64,000 nucleotides of DNA. Source: Saxidomus purpurata (Eukaryota; Mollusca; Bivalvia; Venerida; Veneridae). The number at the start of each line of letters is the position of its first letter. Positions within the stretch are counted from its first letter, which is position 1. The position numbers and the translations under genes are program-made. The stretch lies in contig JAFMSR010000014.1 in the NCBI GenBank assembly GCA_022818135.1, positions 41,651,487 through 41,715,486 of the forward strand. The letters run 5' to 3'. The notes beneath the pieces are model-generated. The model saw only the letters and a program-made list of their open reading frames with translations, was not told the DNA's origin and ran no database searches. Of this stretch, positions 10,177 to 25,100 are shown one piece after another.

Positions 10177-13100
10177 ATGGCAGATGATTTTGCCAACCCT
10201 AAAAGACTTGTAAGTTTTCTTTGTAATTAATATAGAAACAAACGAGTGTCTCAATATTTCCAATCAGATATATTTTACAAAGTGGCATTGTACATTAGCG
10301 ACTTTCATCTGTAACTTGTAAACTGTTCACTATTCAATCAGGTAAATGTTCAGTAGGATCCCTCAGAGCATCTAATGGCATTGTCAACATTGATAAATGG
10401 ACAAGCCCAATTTAAAAAAACTAGCTGGGTAATGGTAAAGTGTTTTCTCTGGCGTGATGCCAAACATAGGTAACAATTATTACCCAAGTCTGCACAGCTG
10501 TGTGAGTAAATTCAAGGAAAATTGCTTGCTCGGTCTTGATATGATACCCGTTAAGTCAATCACTTTATTATGGCCACTGTCTTAAGAGCAGTCAATATAA
10601 GTTTAGAATTTTACCATTAACCTAAAACATGACTGTATAACAAAGCATCATTTTCTTGCATCTGCAGGCACATCAGGCTGGAAGTTATGACTCGGAATTT
10701 GAATTTGATAGTGAAGCAGAAAGAAAAAGGTTTGTCAGTTCACATCGTATCTGAATCATTACCTTCATTTCCTTTCCATACATGTGGTCTGAAGGAGATA
10801 ATAAGCATTGTGTTTGTGAATATTTATCATTGCTGTTTAAGATTAGCTGTGTGTAACCAAATGGAATAAGACAATCTTAAATTAACAAATCTAACATGAC
10901 TCGCGATTCATGTCTCTTATGATATATAAAGAGTCAAACAATTATGTTTTGTTATGTCATAAACAACACGGGAAAAGATATGCCATCAATATGATGTCAT
11001 ATTGTGACGCATGACGTTAAATAAATATCCACGTAGAAAATAACGCTTTGCATTTTATTAACTTTTTGTAATCTCTTGTCATGTTAGAATCGAAATAAAA
11101 TCCCTTTCAGCGTTGATATAGTCTAATAAACTGTTGTCTTGATGTGCAGTTATAAACCTCTGGCCTTCGTGGTTAATTACTACGCATCAGACTCCAAATC
11201 ATTGTTTATTAGACGATGAACACCGCTGTACCAGATGTTATTTCATAAGTATATTTGCAATTATTTTACTAGTAGTCTGAAAATCATGTGGTCTGTAATC
11301 TATATAATTATTATCTATCTATATATTATTCACAATATAGAACAGTGTATACGGGGGTTTGTCAGAAAGTAACTTTTTACCAATTTTTGTTTATTTTTTC
11401 ATGATAGGGTGTTTATATAATTATTAAGGTATATTTTTTGGGTATTTTGTTAAAATTACAAGGCAGTTCAGTACTCTGGTGCCAGTGGGTTGACCGCAAA
11501 ACTGTCGTAGCTTATATGAAATAAAGGACATACGACAGTTTTGCGGTCAACCCTCAAAACTGTTGTATTTCATTGATAGGTTTGGTAAAAAGTTAAAATG
11601 TCTGTTTCAGAAGGAAGTATGAAGACCTTGCAAAGAAAGAGAAGAAAAAGAGGTCCAAAAAGGGACATAAAAGGGAGCTAGAGGATGAATATGACAAGTA
11701 GGTCATACTTAGTTATTGCCCTTTACAGGAGTGCCTGCGTTATACAATATCTGGTATAACCAGAAAACTGACTTAACTGGCACTGTCCCTTGGTCCCTGT
11801 GACGTAAATGGTATACTGGAAAAGTGCTTGAACCAGCAACCTGCTTTAGACTGCCTGAATTATGGAGCCTCAGTGATAGCATGTTAACCTCAGGATCAGA
11901 GGGGTCCTGGGATTGCCCTCCTGGTAGTGTCCTTAGGTAAGACACTGATATTTCCACATTGCCTCTCTCCCTTCAAGGTTGATTTCATCTTGAGTGAGTC
12001 TAGAAAGCATCGAGAATAGAAAATTGTTATCAATAACTGCCTGATTTAGATGTTCCACATGAGTGACAGTTAAGATACATGTAGGTTTTACTGTATAGAT
12101 ACTGTACTATTTATTAACATGTTTACCATGTTGATTTAGTTTTTCAGTGTTTAAAACAAATGTTAACTTTTGGATTTTCTAATTTGCACTAGATTTCATG
12201 TCACGACTGTGTATAGAACCAAAGGAATATGCACCAATAGTTACATTTTTTCATCTATAATATGATAGAAATTACTATTTATACGATTTAGACTTTTTCA
12301 AATTACCATAGTTACAGACCTCAATTCTTTTGGCATGGAGACCAAAAAAACTCACATTTTTATCTTGTTATTTATATATTATTTCAGTTTGATATTAAAT
12401 ATAGCATAATACACGTATATATTTTAATCATTGTGTGTTTCTGTTATAATTTTATGTTTATATTTTCCTTTGCAGGGAAGAGGGACGAATTATGAGACAC
12501 AGGATTATAAGCCTGAATGCTGTATCCTTTTATAAACTACTCAACGACCAATCAGAATCACTGTCAGAGATGATTATTACAAGATGAGACAGTTGCAAGC
12601 GATGTTTTTCATAAGTACATTTAGACCCTCTTATACATGAAAACCTTGTTGAAATGCCTTTAGGTATTTCTGTCACAAAGGAGGGGGAACAATATACAGT
12701 AAAGTTCCGCTATTAAAACCGCTTGATATTAAGACCAAAAATTTCAGAACCAAAATTGCCAATTTCATAGTATTAAAAAAGGTCTTAATAATAAATCCAC
12801 TTGGATAGTAAGACCATTTTTTACTAGTAAGGAGGGTGGCCTTATTTAATGAACTTCACTGTATAACCAATGACAATTTTCTCTCTGAGAAGGGTTAACC
12901 CCTAGCTGTAAGTCTTTTTCAAAATTTTATAATGGGTTACGTAATAGAGTTTACTAAATTTAGTGACCTATTTCTTTTTGTTACGAGTCATGAGCTGCTG
13001 CATAAACATTTGTTTTGTTTGTTTGGCGATGTGCAAGACATTTCCTAAAATGTAAATGAATACATGTATATACCTTGATAAGCGAATAATAAAATTTATC

Positions 13101-16100
13101 TATTGTAACAACATGTACATACAAAAGTAATGAAAAATTGTACTTTTCACCAAGCCTCTTTTTGCAAAAATTGTAAGTCATGAGCAAAATATGTCTGGAG
13201 GCGGTGATCGCTAAACAAGAATAATTGCTGTTTACGGCAGTTTCTAAATTATTGCCTAAATAAGGGAATCAATTTATATCTGGCAAAATAATTTCTCAGT
13301 TTACTGCACAAATAAAGGAGAAACGAAATAGTTTATATGTTCACTGCCAAAATATAGGAATGGCAAAAGAATTGTTTATCATTCAAGGAGCTTCATTTAA
13401 CAGCATCCCATCCCCCCCACCCCACGCCATCCCCTGCTAAGACTGCACAGAATATAAACATTGCTAGTATAGACAACTTTAGTAGAAATATGATTATGTC
13501 AATATAAATACGGGTTACAAAATAAGACTCTAAAGTTCAATTTGCTCTAAAACCATTGTGTTCCAGGCGTTCTTACTACCTTTGTATGTTTTAACTATTT
13601 TGTCATAGTGAATATGTGTGCCGTCCCCTTTCCTATGCAAATGTAAGAAATACAAATGTAATGGAGAAATGTAGAAAAGGTTTGAACGGTGGTCCAGTTG
13701 TTAACACTTTGGATTACCTATCCTGAGGTGCCTAGTTTGAATCTGGGCGGGGGCACTGGAAATTTCAGAAACATTTTTCACTGTTTCCAACCCATCTAGA
13801 TATGAACTGGTTAGAAACCCAGGCCAGCGGTAGTCTCACATGTATCAGTACTATACACTGGGCACATAAAAGACCCAAGGGGTCTATTCCTAAAGAATTA
13901 GGGCCTGGTACACGGATTCTGTTGTATCTATCTTTAACTTGTGTCTGTCAAGGGTCTTAGCAGTTTTACTCGAGTAGAAATTCTGGGGTCGGCAGGTACT
14001 AGAAACAATAAAAAAAACAACAGCAGGGGTTAATAACTCATTTACTACTGTACAAGATTTTAACTGTTCATCAGTGTTGTTATATGGGCATTTTGTTCCA
14101 CACAGTCATCTTTAATGTTGTATCCAAGTAATACAAGCCAGAGCACAAGGTGTGTCCTTAGGGAAAGACACTGATACAAACCATGCCTCTGTCCACCCAG
14201 CTGTAAATGGGTAGCAGAGATGAAAATCTCACTGCCGCTGTGGCATCAGGCAGATAAAATATGGAGCGATGCAATTAGTTGCAGAAGCTTTCTTCATAAT
14301 CTAAATGAAAATCAATTCATATAAACTATATCAACATAATATTGAAAACCTACAGTTATAGTGGTGTTATGTAATGCATGATTTGTACAAATAAACACTG
14401 TCTGAAATATACAGTGTTTGAATCACATAACATTTTGATGAAGAGGTTATATGAAAAACAGAGTAGTGGACAAAACCAATTTTGATCATTTCACCCGCTA
14501 GTTCCTATTCTGTAAATGAAGTCATATAATAACAGAGTTATAGAACCTTAATGGTATTATAAAGTTTGATCGTCACAAGCTACTAGTCAATAACTACCTC
14601 ATGTACTACAGCGGTCAGAAGACAGAATTCCAGCGAGACAGGTCAGTTGTCCACCAGATAATACAGTAAACCCCATATATTACGACTCCAAGTATGGCAA
14701 AATTCCGGATATAAGGAACAAATTTGTTTTGTATAGTACTATATGGATACTATATGAATATGACAAACTCTGGATAAAGGATCAAATTTAAATGGTCCCA
14801 AGGAGTTTGTTATGTACGATGTTTACTGTACTTCTAGCCCATTTTAACAGAATGCTGCTATTGAAATTTTGATTTGTATAAAAGACATGAAAAATTGGTA
14901 GTCATTTTGTAGAATTTAGAAGTTATTTTTAGGTATTGTACATGTTATATCTGTTATTATCTTATAAGTATGAAGAAGATGCATTTTATGATGAAAGTAA
15001 TAAAAATAACTCTTACAGCAGCTGATTCTGGCTTTGCCACCAGTGTAGATCACAATCAGCCTTCACTTCCTCACAGATGTGCAAGCTGATCATAGTCTGC
15101 ACTGTTTGAAAAGGCAGAATCAGTTGCCACAAGCAAGGTAAGAGTGAGTGTTTCACTTTATCACTGTTCTTTCAGGTCAAAAGACAAGTCAGATATGGAC
15201 GTTATAAGAGAAAACCACAAATTTCTGTGGACGGAAGATGATGATCCTGATGAAACTTGGTACGTTACTTAAATATTTGTTGTACTGCCATGAGAGTATG
15301 TGCTAGCTTTTGCCTGTCCACCATATAACCTGTACTTTGACATCAACCATTTTGAAAATGAACATCTTTGAAACTTTTTGGCATATTACTAGCACATACA
15401 TGGCCTTCTTTTAAATCTAGTGGAATGCTAGTTGGCATAGCAACTGAAAGGATTATGTTTAAAATATTCTTGTCTGAAACAGCTTTAAGACCAGATTTCA
15501 GAATTTTCAAAGACAATTATGTGTTAGAATCGAATTTTTGTAAACTTAAAGTTATATCATGTACATGTATTTCTCATGTCTTTTTAGGGCTAATAGACTT
15601 GCAAAGAAATATTATGACAAGTTGTTTAAAGAATATTGCATATCTGATTTGAGTCGTTACAAGGAAAATAAAGTTGCGATGAGATGGAGGATCGACAAAG
15701 AAGTGGTCCAAGGCAAAGGTACTTTACAATTTCTTAGTTCTTCTTGTAATTGCTTTGATGGTATATATAGTAAACCAGTTAATTTTTGCGCAAAGTAATG
15801 TTAGCAATTTGCTGATGCCAGACTCATTCGCGGATTTAAATTCATGTTTTTAAAAAAAGAAAGAAAAAAAACCAGTATTAAAGTGACATTATGCACATCT
15901 TACTGCACATAGTGTATATTAGTGACAGTTTTTTAAAAGCAATTTGTGGTTGCTGTGCATTGAATTGTGTTAAATTAATCTCGATAATGCCGCATTAGCA
16001 TTTGAATTGCGCTTGCTTTAGAAATAAAAAACGGACTGATAAAATGATAGTTGAATTAAGTGTGCCTTTGTTGTTGCAACTTGGTACAGATTTTGGCAGT

Positions 16101-19100
16101 GGAAGGGAACCAACTCCTGCGATGCAGACCATTGACCTTTTTCTAAAAGAGACTCCCAGTCAAAATAAGAAAATGCAATATTTAGAAAGTTATAGTCCCT
16201 TATTTCAAACTGGTTGCGGGAACAGTTTGGTGTATTGGGCAAGAAATCTAATATTTGAACCTTACCCTTTTGTAGACACACCTATTTCAGCTGGATTTTT
16301 AATTTGAAAAAATGCGCATAATTCAACTTATTAAGTTAGGATAAATGTATTCTAAGTATTCTTAAACCGTTCTTAGTGCAAAACTAAGTCCAGGCAGACT
16401 AATGGGACAATAAATTGCATGCAAAAATTTGTTGGTTTACAGCCGCTACAAATTTATTTGTTGCATCTGATTGATTTATTATCTTATCTCAAAACAAGTT
16501 CTTACAAACTTTGATTAAAATGCATAAGGAACTTTCTTCTTCAGGGCTGTAATCAACTGCTCAACGAGAGGTAATGTTGACATTAGGTAAGTACTGCCTT
16601 TAAAACTTTGATGCAGCTCATTAGCACTGTGCTATGGCTACTTATCAGATGACAAATACCCCTGGTTGGAAGTCAGACCATAAACCTATTGCTAGCAAAT
16701 TGGAAGTCTAAACCACGTAATTGGCCAAGAAATTGGTACTGGTCTTACATGGATATTATAGTCCCTCTGTTACAAATTGGCAGTGTCAGTTTATATGCAA
16801 TCAAGAAATGTAATGAATGTGAAGGACTAAGAAGTTGGGAGGTAAACTTTGCTTACATGGAGGATGATCAAAAGAAAAATGCACTTGTTCAAACTTAGTA
16901 AGTCGGACATAATTCTATTATTTTTAGTTATTTTTCAAAAGGTGCTGTAACATGGTAATCTATTTTGCTATTAAATCTTATATTAGTCAAAGGGTCACAG
17001 GGTACTAAAATGTGCAGCCTGACCAATAGAGATTATGATCTTGAAAAGGACCATATTTCTTATGTAGAATGGTCTACGGATTGAGGCTTTTAAAGACCAG
17101 ACAGCCTTACATGTAACATCTTCTTCCTCCAAAAGTGATTAAGTTATACCGTGACGTTCAAATACATCCTCATGCATCTTGATTATCAAATCTAATGAAG
17201 CTATTGAAAATGCATAAGTCAGGCTTTTTTTTTTTTTCTTGCAGGGCTCTGTTCAGACTGCTCCTACAAATTAAATTATCACCATAGGTAAGTAATGCCA
17301 TAACTTCACACCTTATGTACCGTACCCTGTAAGTGCCATAAACACTTATCAGATGTCTAATGACTTTGGAGTGTGAGAAGATAATTTTGCTAAACCATAT
17401 GACATCAGTAGATTTTTGTGCTTAAAGACTGTACTGAAATTGGCAAAGCAATTTTTTTGTCACATGGCATTACATGTTCAAATAAGTGGGTCAGTTTCTA
17501 TTTGGCAGCTTGCCAGTTCTTAAATTAGAATTACTTTGATTCCTGCTGAAAGGATACGTTTCCATGGAGCTTCTGAATACATAAATTCGTTTGTTTTCAG
17601 ATATACAGAACATAATTTTCACATTAATAATTCATATTAATTTTTATTGATTTTGTCAAAAGGTGACTGGTAAATGGTAATATATATTAGCTATGTTAAA
17701 TTTTATATTTAATCAAAATGTCATCAATGTTACTGACAGTGGATGTCTGGCCAATAGCAAATTTATGATTTTGAAAAGTACATGTATTCCTAGTATATAG
17801 ATATGGTGGGTATGGATATTTAGGCTTTTAAAGACCCATACTTTGGACATGTAACATAAATTATTCCTGCAAAAAAGATAAATGTGAAGTAAGTAATCCC
17901 TTAACATCATCAAATACAGCAGGTCTTTTTTCATGAACATTAATCATTCCATCTCGTATGTGTACCAAAGTGAGAGATAGAGAAGTGGCAATAATGACTT
18001 CAACCTGACACTGTAAGAAGTGTGACCAAAAGGGGTTAGGGACTGTTATTATTCTCACTACTTTGTATTTCCCATAACCTGTTTTTGACAGGGAGTTCCA
18101 GTTCATTTATTTGCTTGTTCGGTATGTTTTTTCAGGCACATTTCCATGAGATCTGACTTTGATGATTAGGTGATTGTATGAAAAATTAGGAGATTGTATG
18201 AACAATTACAAGAGAAACAACATTTTTAAGAAAAGCCATCAGAAATTTCAGGTTTTTAAACCATAAACCAAGCAAATTTGACAAATTTTGCTGGATTTGA
18301 ATCGTAAAAAAACCATTTGGAGACTTGGCATGTATGTCACAGTCATAGCAAACATGGTGATCATGTTTAATGGGGTTTTTTTAATTTCACATTTAAACTA
18401 CAGATGTCTGAAATTTACTTGAACTTGCATCAGGCTGGGTCAGTCATTCTATTTTACATTCTCTGCCGGCTGGTTTATGAGAAGACAATATCTCAGCAGA
18501 GTTAACATTGCTTTTATTATGTAATAGTCATAGTTGCAGATATATAAGCATGTGTAAGATGCACTTAGTTGGTCTCCGATTTTTTTTTTGAATGATCATA
18601 AAAAGATGTAGACGACAATTTTGAAATAAGTGAAAGGAGGTTGTTGTCAAATAAATTTACTATTTGATGTTTTTTGATGTACTAAAGACGATTCTATTTT
18701 CAGAAAAAAAGAAATCAAAGTATCTAAAAAGAAACACAGAGATGACAAAAAAGACAAGAAGCAGAAATATTCTAGAGACGACTCTACTACTTCAGGTAAC
18801 AAAATTCCCCCTTAATAGCTCAGAAGTATCTTTAGATTGTCAGTAATTAAGCGTAATTAATGCGGTTTGATTAAGTTTTGGAGCGTATGGCTGTTTTTCT
18901 CAAAAATCAAAGCTAATGCGTTGAAACTTACTTGATTACTTACTATTTACTTGAAACTTACTTGATTACTTACTATTAGAGTATAAATACTTACTCACCA
19001 TTCATAAAACTGACTCTGTATTGCTAGCTACATAGCTTACTCACTTACTTACTCACCATTCATAATACTGACTCTGTATTGCTAGCAACATAGCATACGT

Positions 19101-22100
19101 TTTGACCCTTTTTGAACTTTGATTTCTCAGTTCACATGTTAAATATTTTAATGTTGCATATTTTATCTTAAAAACCACATGTCTTGGTAAGCTGTGTGTT
19201 TAGGTATACATTTCTCCTTGAGTATCATTATCTTCATCATTTTCATCATCTTCATCATCATTGTAGGCTCAATGTGTAATATAAGTTACTCAACCCTTAC
19301 TATACATGTACCTTGAAAATTGGCTAGAATTGTCAAGGTGATGTTTGAATCTGGTCCCGTGGAGTTAAATATAGCTAAATTAAGGGAAAACGTTTTCAGT
19401 ACTGATAATACCACCTCTTATTTAGGGGACAAAATCAAATTGACATGGAAATTTTATCACATTTAGTTCTTTGCACTCTTATCATGTAGGTTTAGTCTTA
19501 GTTGCAGATGTTGTCTCTTCCGTGGGAAGTCATGTAGGGCCATCTTTAACCTCTTGTTGTTAGTACTTCATGACATATTTTTCTTAATTAAGTTCTTCAT
19601 TGTAGTCTTTGTGTGAACGGGAGATAAATACCTTTTCTCATTAGCAAAAATTAGATAGTGTTCATTACACAGTGTCCTTATCTTTTAATGAAATTTATTG
19701 ATTAGACACTTGGAATGTTGCCAGACGTTAAAAGAGTAATGAAAGTACATAATTTCATACGTGTTTTTTCAAAAACTATAATTTGATTGACAATAAAAGT
19801 AATTGTTTTTTTCTTTTGAATCTATGAGTGAGGTAAGATTTAATATGAAAAAAAACTTCAATTTGTATAAATTTCAAGTAATATATTAAAATCGGTAATA
19901 TTTGCGGTTACGTTATTTTAACTACGCTTGTTCAAACATTTCACTAAATGTTTATTTCAGTTATAATTATTCTCCAATCAAGAATTTTAACCCATTTGTG
20001 CTTAGTGTGTATTAAAATTCATAATCCTACAAAACACCTCTGATGAAAGAAATGGACATGCCCAGATTAGAAGTCAGAGGATCCCACTAAAATTTAGGTA
20101 TAAATGAGTTTAATTCCTGAATTTTTCATCATGCAAAAATTGCTTATCTGAGAGTATAATGTTCTATAAAAGGAGAGCATAAAGTTGTAGCTTTATCAAC
20201 CTGTACGTTGTCCACAGCATAAATTCTAATTCAGAAGTGTCATGTTGTTGAAATTTCACTCAAATACACAGGACATGGAAAGAAATTACAGTTTATAAGA
20301 ACTATAAAATATATAAATATCTTTTATGTAGTATTAATGGAGGATACATAATTATATAAGTAAGAAACAAACTATCTAATAATAAACACATTTATCCTCC
20401 TTTAGCAGCTTTTTGAAAGGTCATACTAGATTATAAGAAATGTGTAGGGAAAATGTTCAGGTTTTTCGAAGGACTTTGACAAAGTTTTACATATCAGGCA
20501 AATATTACAAAAGATCATCAAAGTTCATGAAACTTTGTTGGAAAAATGGAATAGCTTAGGAAACTTTATCAAAGTCCTTTGATAGTGTAAACAGGTTTTA
20601 CATGTAAAGCTGTTGAACTGGAGATGGAGGTGGCTTTGTCAGTCACTATTTGTTACATTCTTTAAGTGTTCTGTCTACTGATTTCCTGCTATGTTACATA
20701 AAACCAACTCCTTTGCTTAATATATTGGCTGAGAGGAGAGTAACTATAAACACTGTAGGAGGTGTAAAGTCTTTATTTAGTAACTCAGCAAGTGGTATAA
20801 ACACAGCAGGATAAAGACTCATAGGCGCGATATCTCTTTGTTTAGTAACTCAGCAGGGGTATTTCTTTCATGAAGTGATAACTTTTTATTATAGCCTTGC
20901 ACTTTCTGGGAGGCGATAGCTTCTTGTTTACAAAAATTGTTACTAATTGAAATATTTGATATTGCTTGGTCTCCAAAGAAAGACCACAACAGTGGTTTTA
21001 CCCCACTTATCCGATTGGGAAAGGACAATTAGATAACCGGTGTATAGGTAAAAGTACCGGTAAAGGAAACTAGATATCATCTGAAAGTAATGCAGGGCTC
21101 GGGATAAGCTGCATAAACCCACTTGAATTCATGTGGCATGCATACTAAAACGCAGTTTAAATTTATGTTACCCGATTAGTCTCAAAATGCCTGTGTATCG
21201 GGATTTCCAAATGCCTGCGCATCGGGCTTTCCATACTCTAGATTGGGTACACGAATTTAATGGTAGATCATAGGCTGGTGATATCGTTAGAGCAGACTAG
21301 GTATAATGGATTTGAAAAATCATAGGACCAGACGGTCTCAATCTGCAATACTTAGACGCATTGTATAAATGCGTTTGTAAGCAAAATGGTATCATAAACC
21401 AGAGGTCGCATCAAAACATGCCGTCGCTAAAACGAGCACATTAAAACTCCATTGATTTTGTGAAATTCCCAATTGATTTAAGCAACTACCCAATTACAGC
21501 CGAAATGGATGGGTAACAATTTTCAGATTCTGAAAACGAAATTAAGGCAAAGAGTGATGGGTAAATAAACACAGCTGCTCCAAACGCTTATTATTTGCAT
21601 GAAATTCCGAATGTCTCTTTACTGTAATAATACTTTTCCCTGTCAATATGACATCCCATTGGATTGGAAGGAGTCTGGGAATATTGCATCATAATTGATT
21701 GGTGAGCAGCGTGGCCCTCATCTTTACAAGGATCGTCTCAATGACATTTGAAGTTTTTAACCACAAAGATTAAGTAAATTGATATTAACTACCAAGATTA
21801 TTTGTTAGAATTCCGTAGGGCATTATCAGTGTCGGTCAAAAACTGCCCATGACATATTCTCATTTCATTTGAAAACAAATTTCTCAACGCCGATAGCTAG
21901 TTTAATCAACGTGTGTCCGATTTCTGTCTGGCTGGCTCTTCAAGTGACCTTGTGTTACTTAATTAACAACCTTAGCCACTTCTTGCAGTGTTAACATTAT
22001 ACTTGAATTGTGCATTAATGCAAATTTGTTGTTCAATTTATGTATCACATAAGCATTTATTTGCTGTAGGAACTTACACGTTAGGTCTAATTTTATTACT

Positions 22101-25100
22101 GTTGTAGATAAGGATCAGGAGGGGAAAACTGAAGCTCAGGATCAGAGAGAAACTCCGGTTGAAGGTCATAAGGAAACAGAGCCTTCAGGGTCATCTAGTG
22201 CAGCTGAAAATATTTGGAGTGGACCAGCAAAAATTATTGAAGAAAAATCAAGGTAATGTATTAGTTAGAACAATTGAAGACACTAGTAGTAAGAATGTTA
22301 ATGAAAATCAATCTATTGTAATGAGAACAATTATAAAACACGGCAATACCTGTTTTAAAAGGCGACCGAAGGATATTCAGAAATTGACTTCATAAGAAAG
22401 GTGGTTTTTAAGTAAGATGCTTTTATTCTTCATTTCGGACTTGTTTGTTCTTATATAATCAATATTTCACTGATACCAAAAGTTGAACTATTAAGAGAAT
22501 CTGTGTTAAATAGAATATATTCAGATGAAACTCATTTATGCTTTTTATACCAACGAACTTTTGACAAAGATTATGATCCATCTGTTTCATTAGGATCGAT
22601 GGGTGTCTGTTGTCCAACATTTCATCAAACAACAACTCCTCTTAAACTACCGAGCTAATTTCAACCGAATTTCAAAAAACTGTTCCTGTAATTGTCCCTT
22701 TTCAAACCTATACAAATCATGACCAGCAGGTCAAAATAGGCCTTGCCCCACGGATCACTTGTTTTTTTACAGAAATATATATATATACTCTATCAGAAAT
22801 AACAGGCCATAGGGTTTGGAAATGTGGTTTATATCCTTATGCAAAAGTCTTCTACCAACGTGTTTTTCAGATCGTGCCGATGCAATTATATATATATATA
22901 TATGGAAATCTCAGTTCTGATTTATTAATTCACTCTTTAATGACCTTCACTCGAGAAAGTTTTATGAGATAATGCTTGTCATACAATAGGATTTATTATT
23001 TCTTATAACTGCGAGCAAAAAGGAATCATGATCATCATTGTACAGACTAGAACCAATCTTGCTATAGATCTAGAGACAGAATGCAGTCTATATGAGGTGG
23101 AAATTACTTAGCTATAATTATCAGTTGCTTTCCCTCTTTTCCCGTTGTTTGATGAATAATTATGCTAACTTGTTTCTATATCATTATGTATGAAATCAAT
23201 ATTAATATTGCCTGGAAACAAAGACTTAATTCACTGCAAATTTCCAGCTATAAATTCGTTGAAAGGTGTTTTATTTCTTATTTTGAGTTGAGTTTTTGGT
23301 ACGTGGCATTCCCTGTTTGATATAATTTTTGTTTTTTTGTTTATTTAATATACACGTGCTTCTTCTGTTAGATGTTTATGGTTAGCAATATTGTTTGGTT
23401 TTTGAGTGTTGCTTGTTCGGTAAATGCTGTCAGATATTAATATCTAAAACAAGTATGTGCTTGCACTGCTTTACTAGTGTTTCATTGGAATATGAATGGA
23501 TAGATTTTTGGACCTGCCAACACTACAATTACTCTGTTTTACCACTTACCAGTTCCACCACATAACTACTTATACCACACATCATTGAAAGGAATCTAAA
23601 AATATTGAATGTCCTGAACAATTGCATATAAAGTGAGACGATCCTTCAAAAATACAAAAGTATTGGTTTTGGATCTTGAAATGTTCTTATATACTGCCTT
23701 GAGATATATCTTTTATAATTCTTTGCTTACGTGTCTATGGTTTATTACCTTTAATATACTTGGCAAACACTTCTGTTTTTGTTCTTAACTATGTTTTAAA
23801 AACAACAAAATTAACACTTGCATGTGAATGACAATTATATATTTTAAGCTTACATGGCACGGATACCACTGTGCTCATCGCCCATCTTAGTTGTGTGTTG
23901 TCGTCCGTTGCAATTTTTGGTTTTAAACGACGTTTCCTCCTAGACTGCTGGGCCAATCATTATGAAACTTTGAGGGGATGTTCCTTGCATAAAAGTCTTA
24001 ATAACCTAACGTTGTACAAAGAATCCCTTTCCAACACCGCAAAGTCTAGGATTCACTTTGATATTAGGCCTGTGGCATTGTGTTATGGTCCTCTATCTCG
24101 TTTGTTCAAAATTGGCAAATTGACCCTGCCCAGGGTCACATGTTTAATAAACAAATGTAAAGAAGAACTTTAAAAATCTTATTATCTGAAACCAGAAGGC
24201 TTAGAACTTAGATATTTAGCATGTAGCATTGCCTAGCAGACCTCTTCCAACAGTGTTCAAATTATGACCCCCGGCTGAAAATTGATTCAGCACGGGGGTT
24301 ACTTGATTTTACATAGGCTTATATGGGAAACACCTTAAAAATCTTTTTGTTCTTGAAAAGTGTTTGAAAATTGCTACAGTGTTTTGTCTTCAAACACTAT
24401 TTTCTCATGAGCCTGCGGATATTTTGTCTTTTGATTGATAATGAAGTATCATTGCTTCAATTCTAAATTACAATAGCTAAGTACTGTAGCTATACCTGTT
24501 TATCTCAGTTCATTTAGACTTCGCTGAGAGTTTGATTGGAAATTCTGTAAGCAATTTGTTTTAATGAACAGCTGAGTGTTTCTCATCGAAATCCGTGTCT
24601 GGCGTCCTTACATCAACTTCTACCTAAAACAGCCATACTCATTGTGTTTATTCCCAAAATATCACAGCTAAAGTACATTTAAATTGTATTTGAAAAATTG
24701 TTTGGCAATGTGTCTCATGATTTGCACAAAAGTCGGTTAAATGTCTGATTCGCTTCATAACAGCAGCCAGAACATAAAATAGAATTAGTAGTAAATTGCA
24801 TTTTGTCTTTAAAACACTCCGTGTCACAAGGATTGGTTTATAGCGTCTACAGTTTTTTAGTGCTTTGAGGTGCACAATTATTTGAAATGTTCTAAAACTC
24901 CACTTCACTTGTACAACTCTTTGCATTGCCACAAACTTGGTTAATGAAATTTGGTCAGTATGAGGTTTTCCTAAATGTTGCAAGGGTCGCTAAATTCATT
25001 CTGCTCCACTACACGATAGTGCGAACTGCACCAAAGCGCTGCATGTAAGTACAGAAACTTGTACAATAATATCTTAACTTGAATTACATTGGGTATGCTC

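Noticed and set aside
16002..16307. 101-residue plus frame in a FRA10AC1 intron
   Set aside because: It overlaps the decayed exon copy of the triplicated block, and its frame does not match the FRA10AC1 protein.
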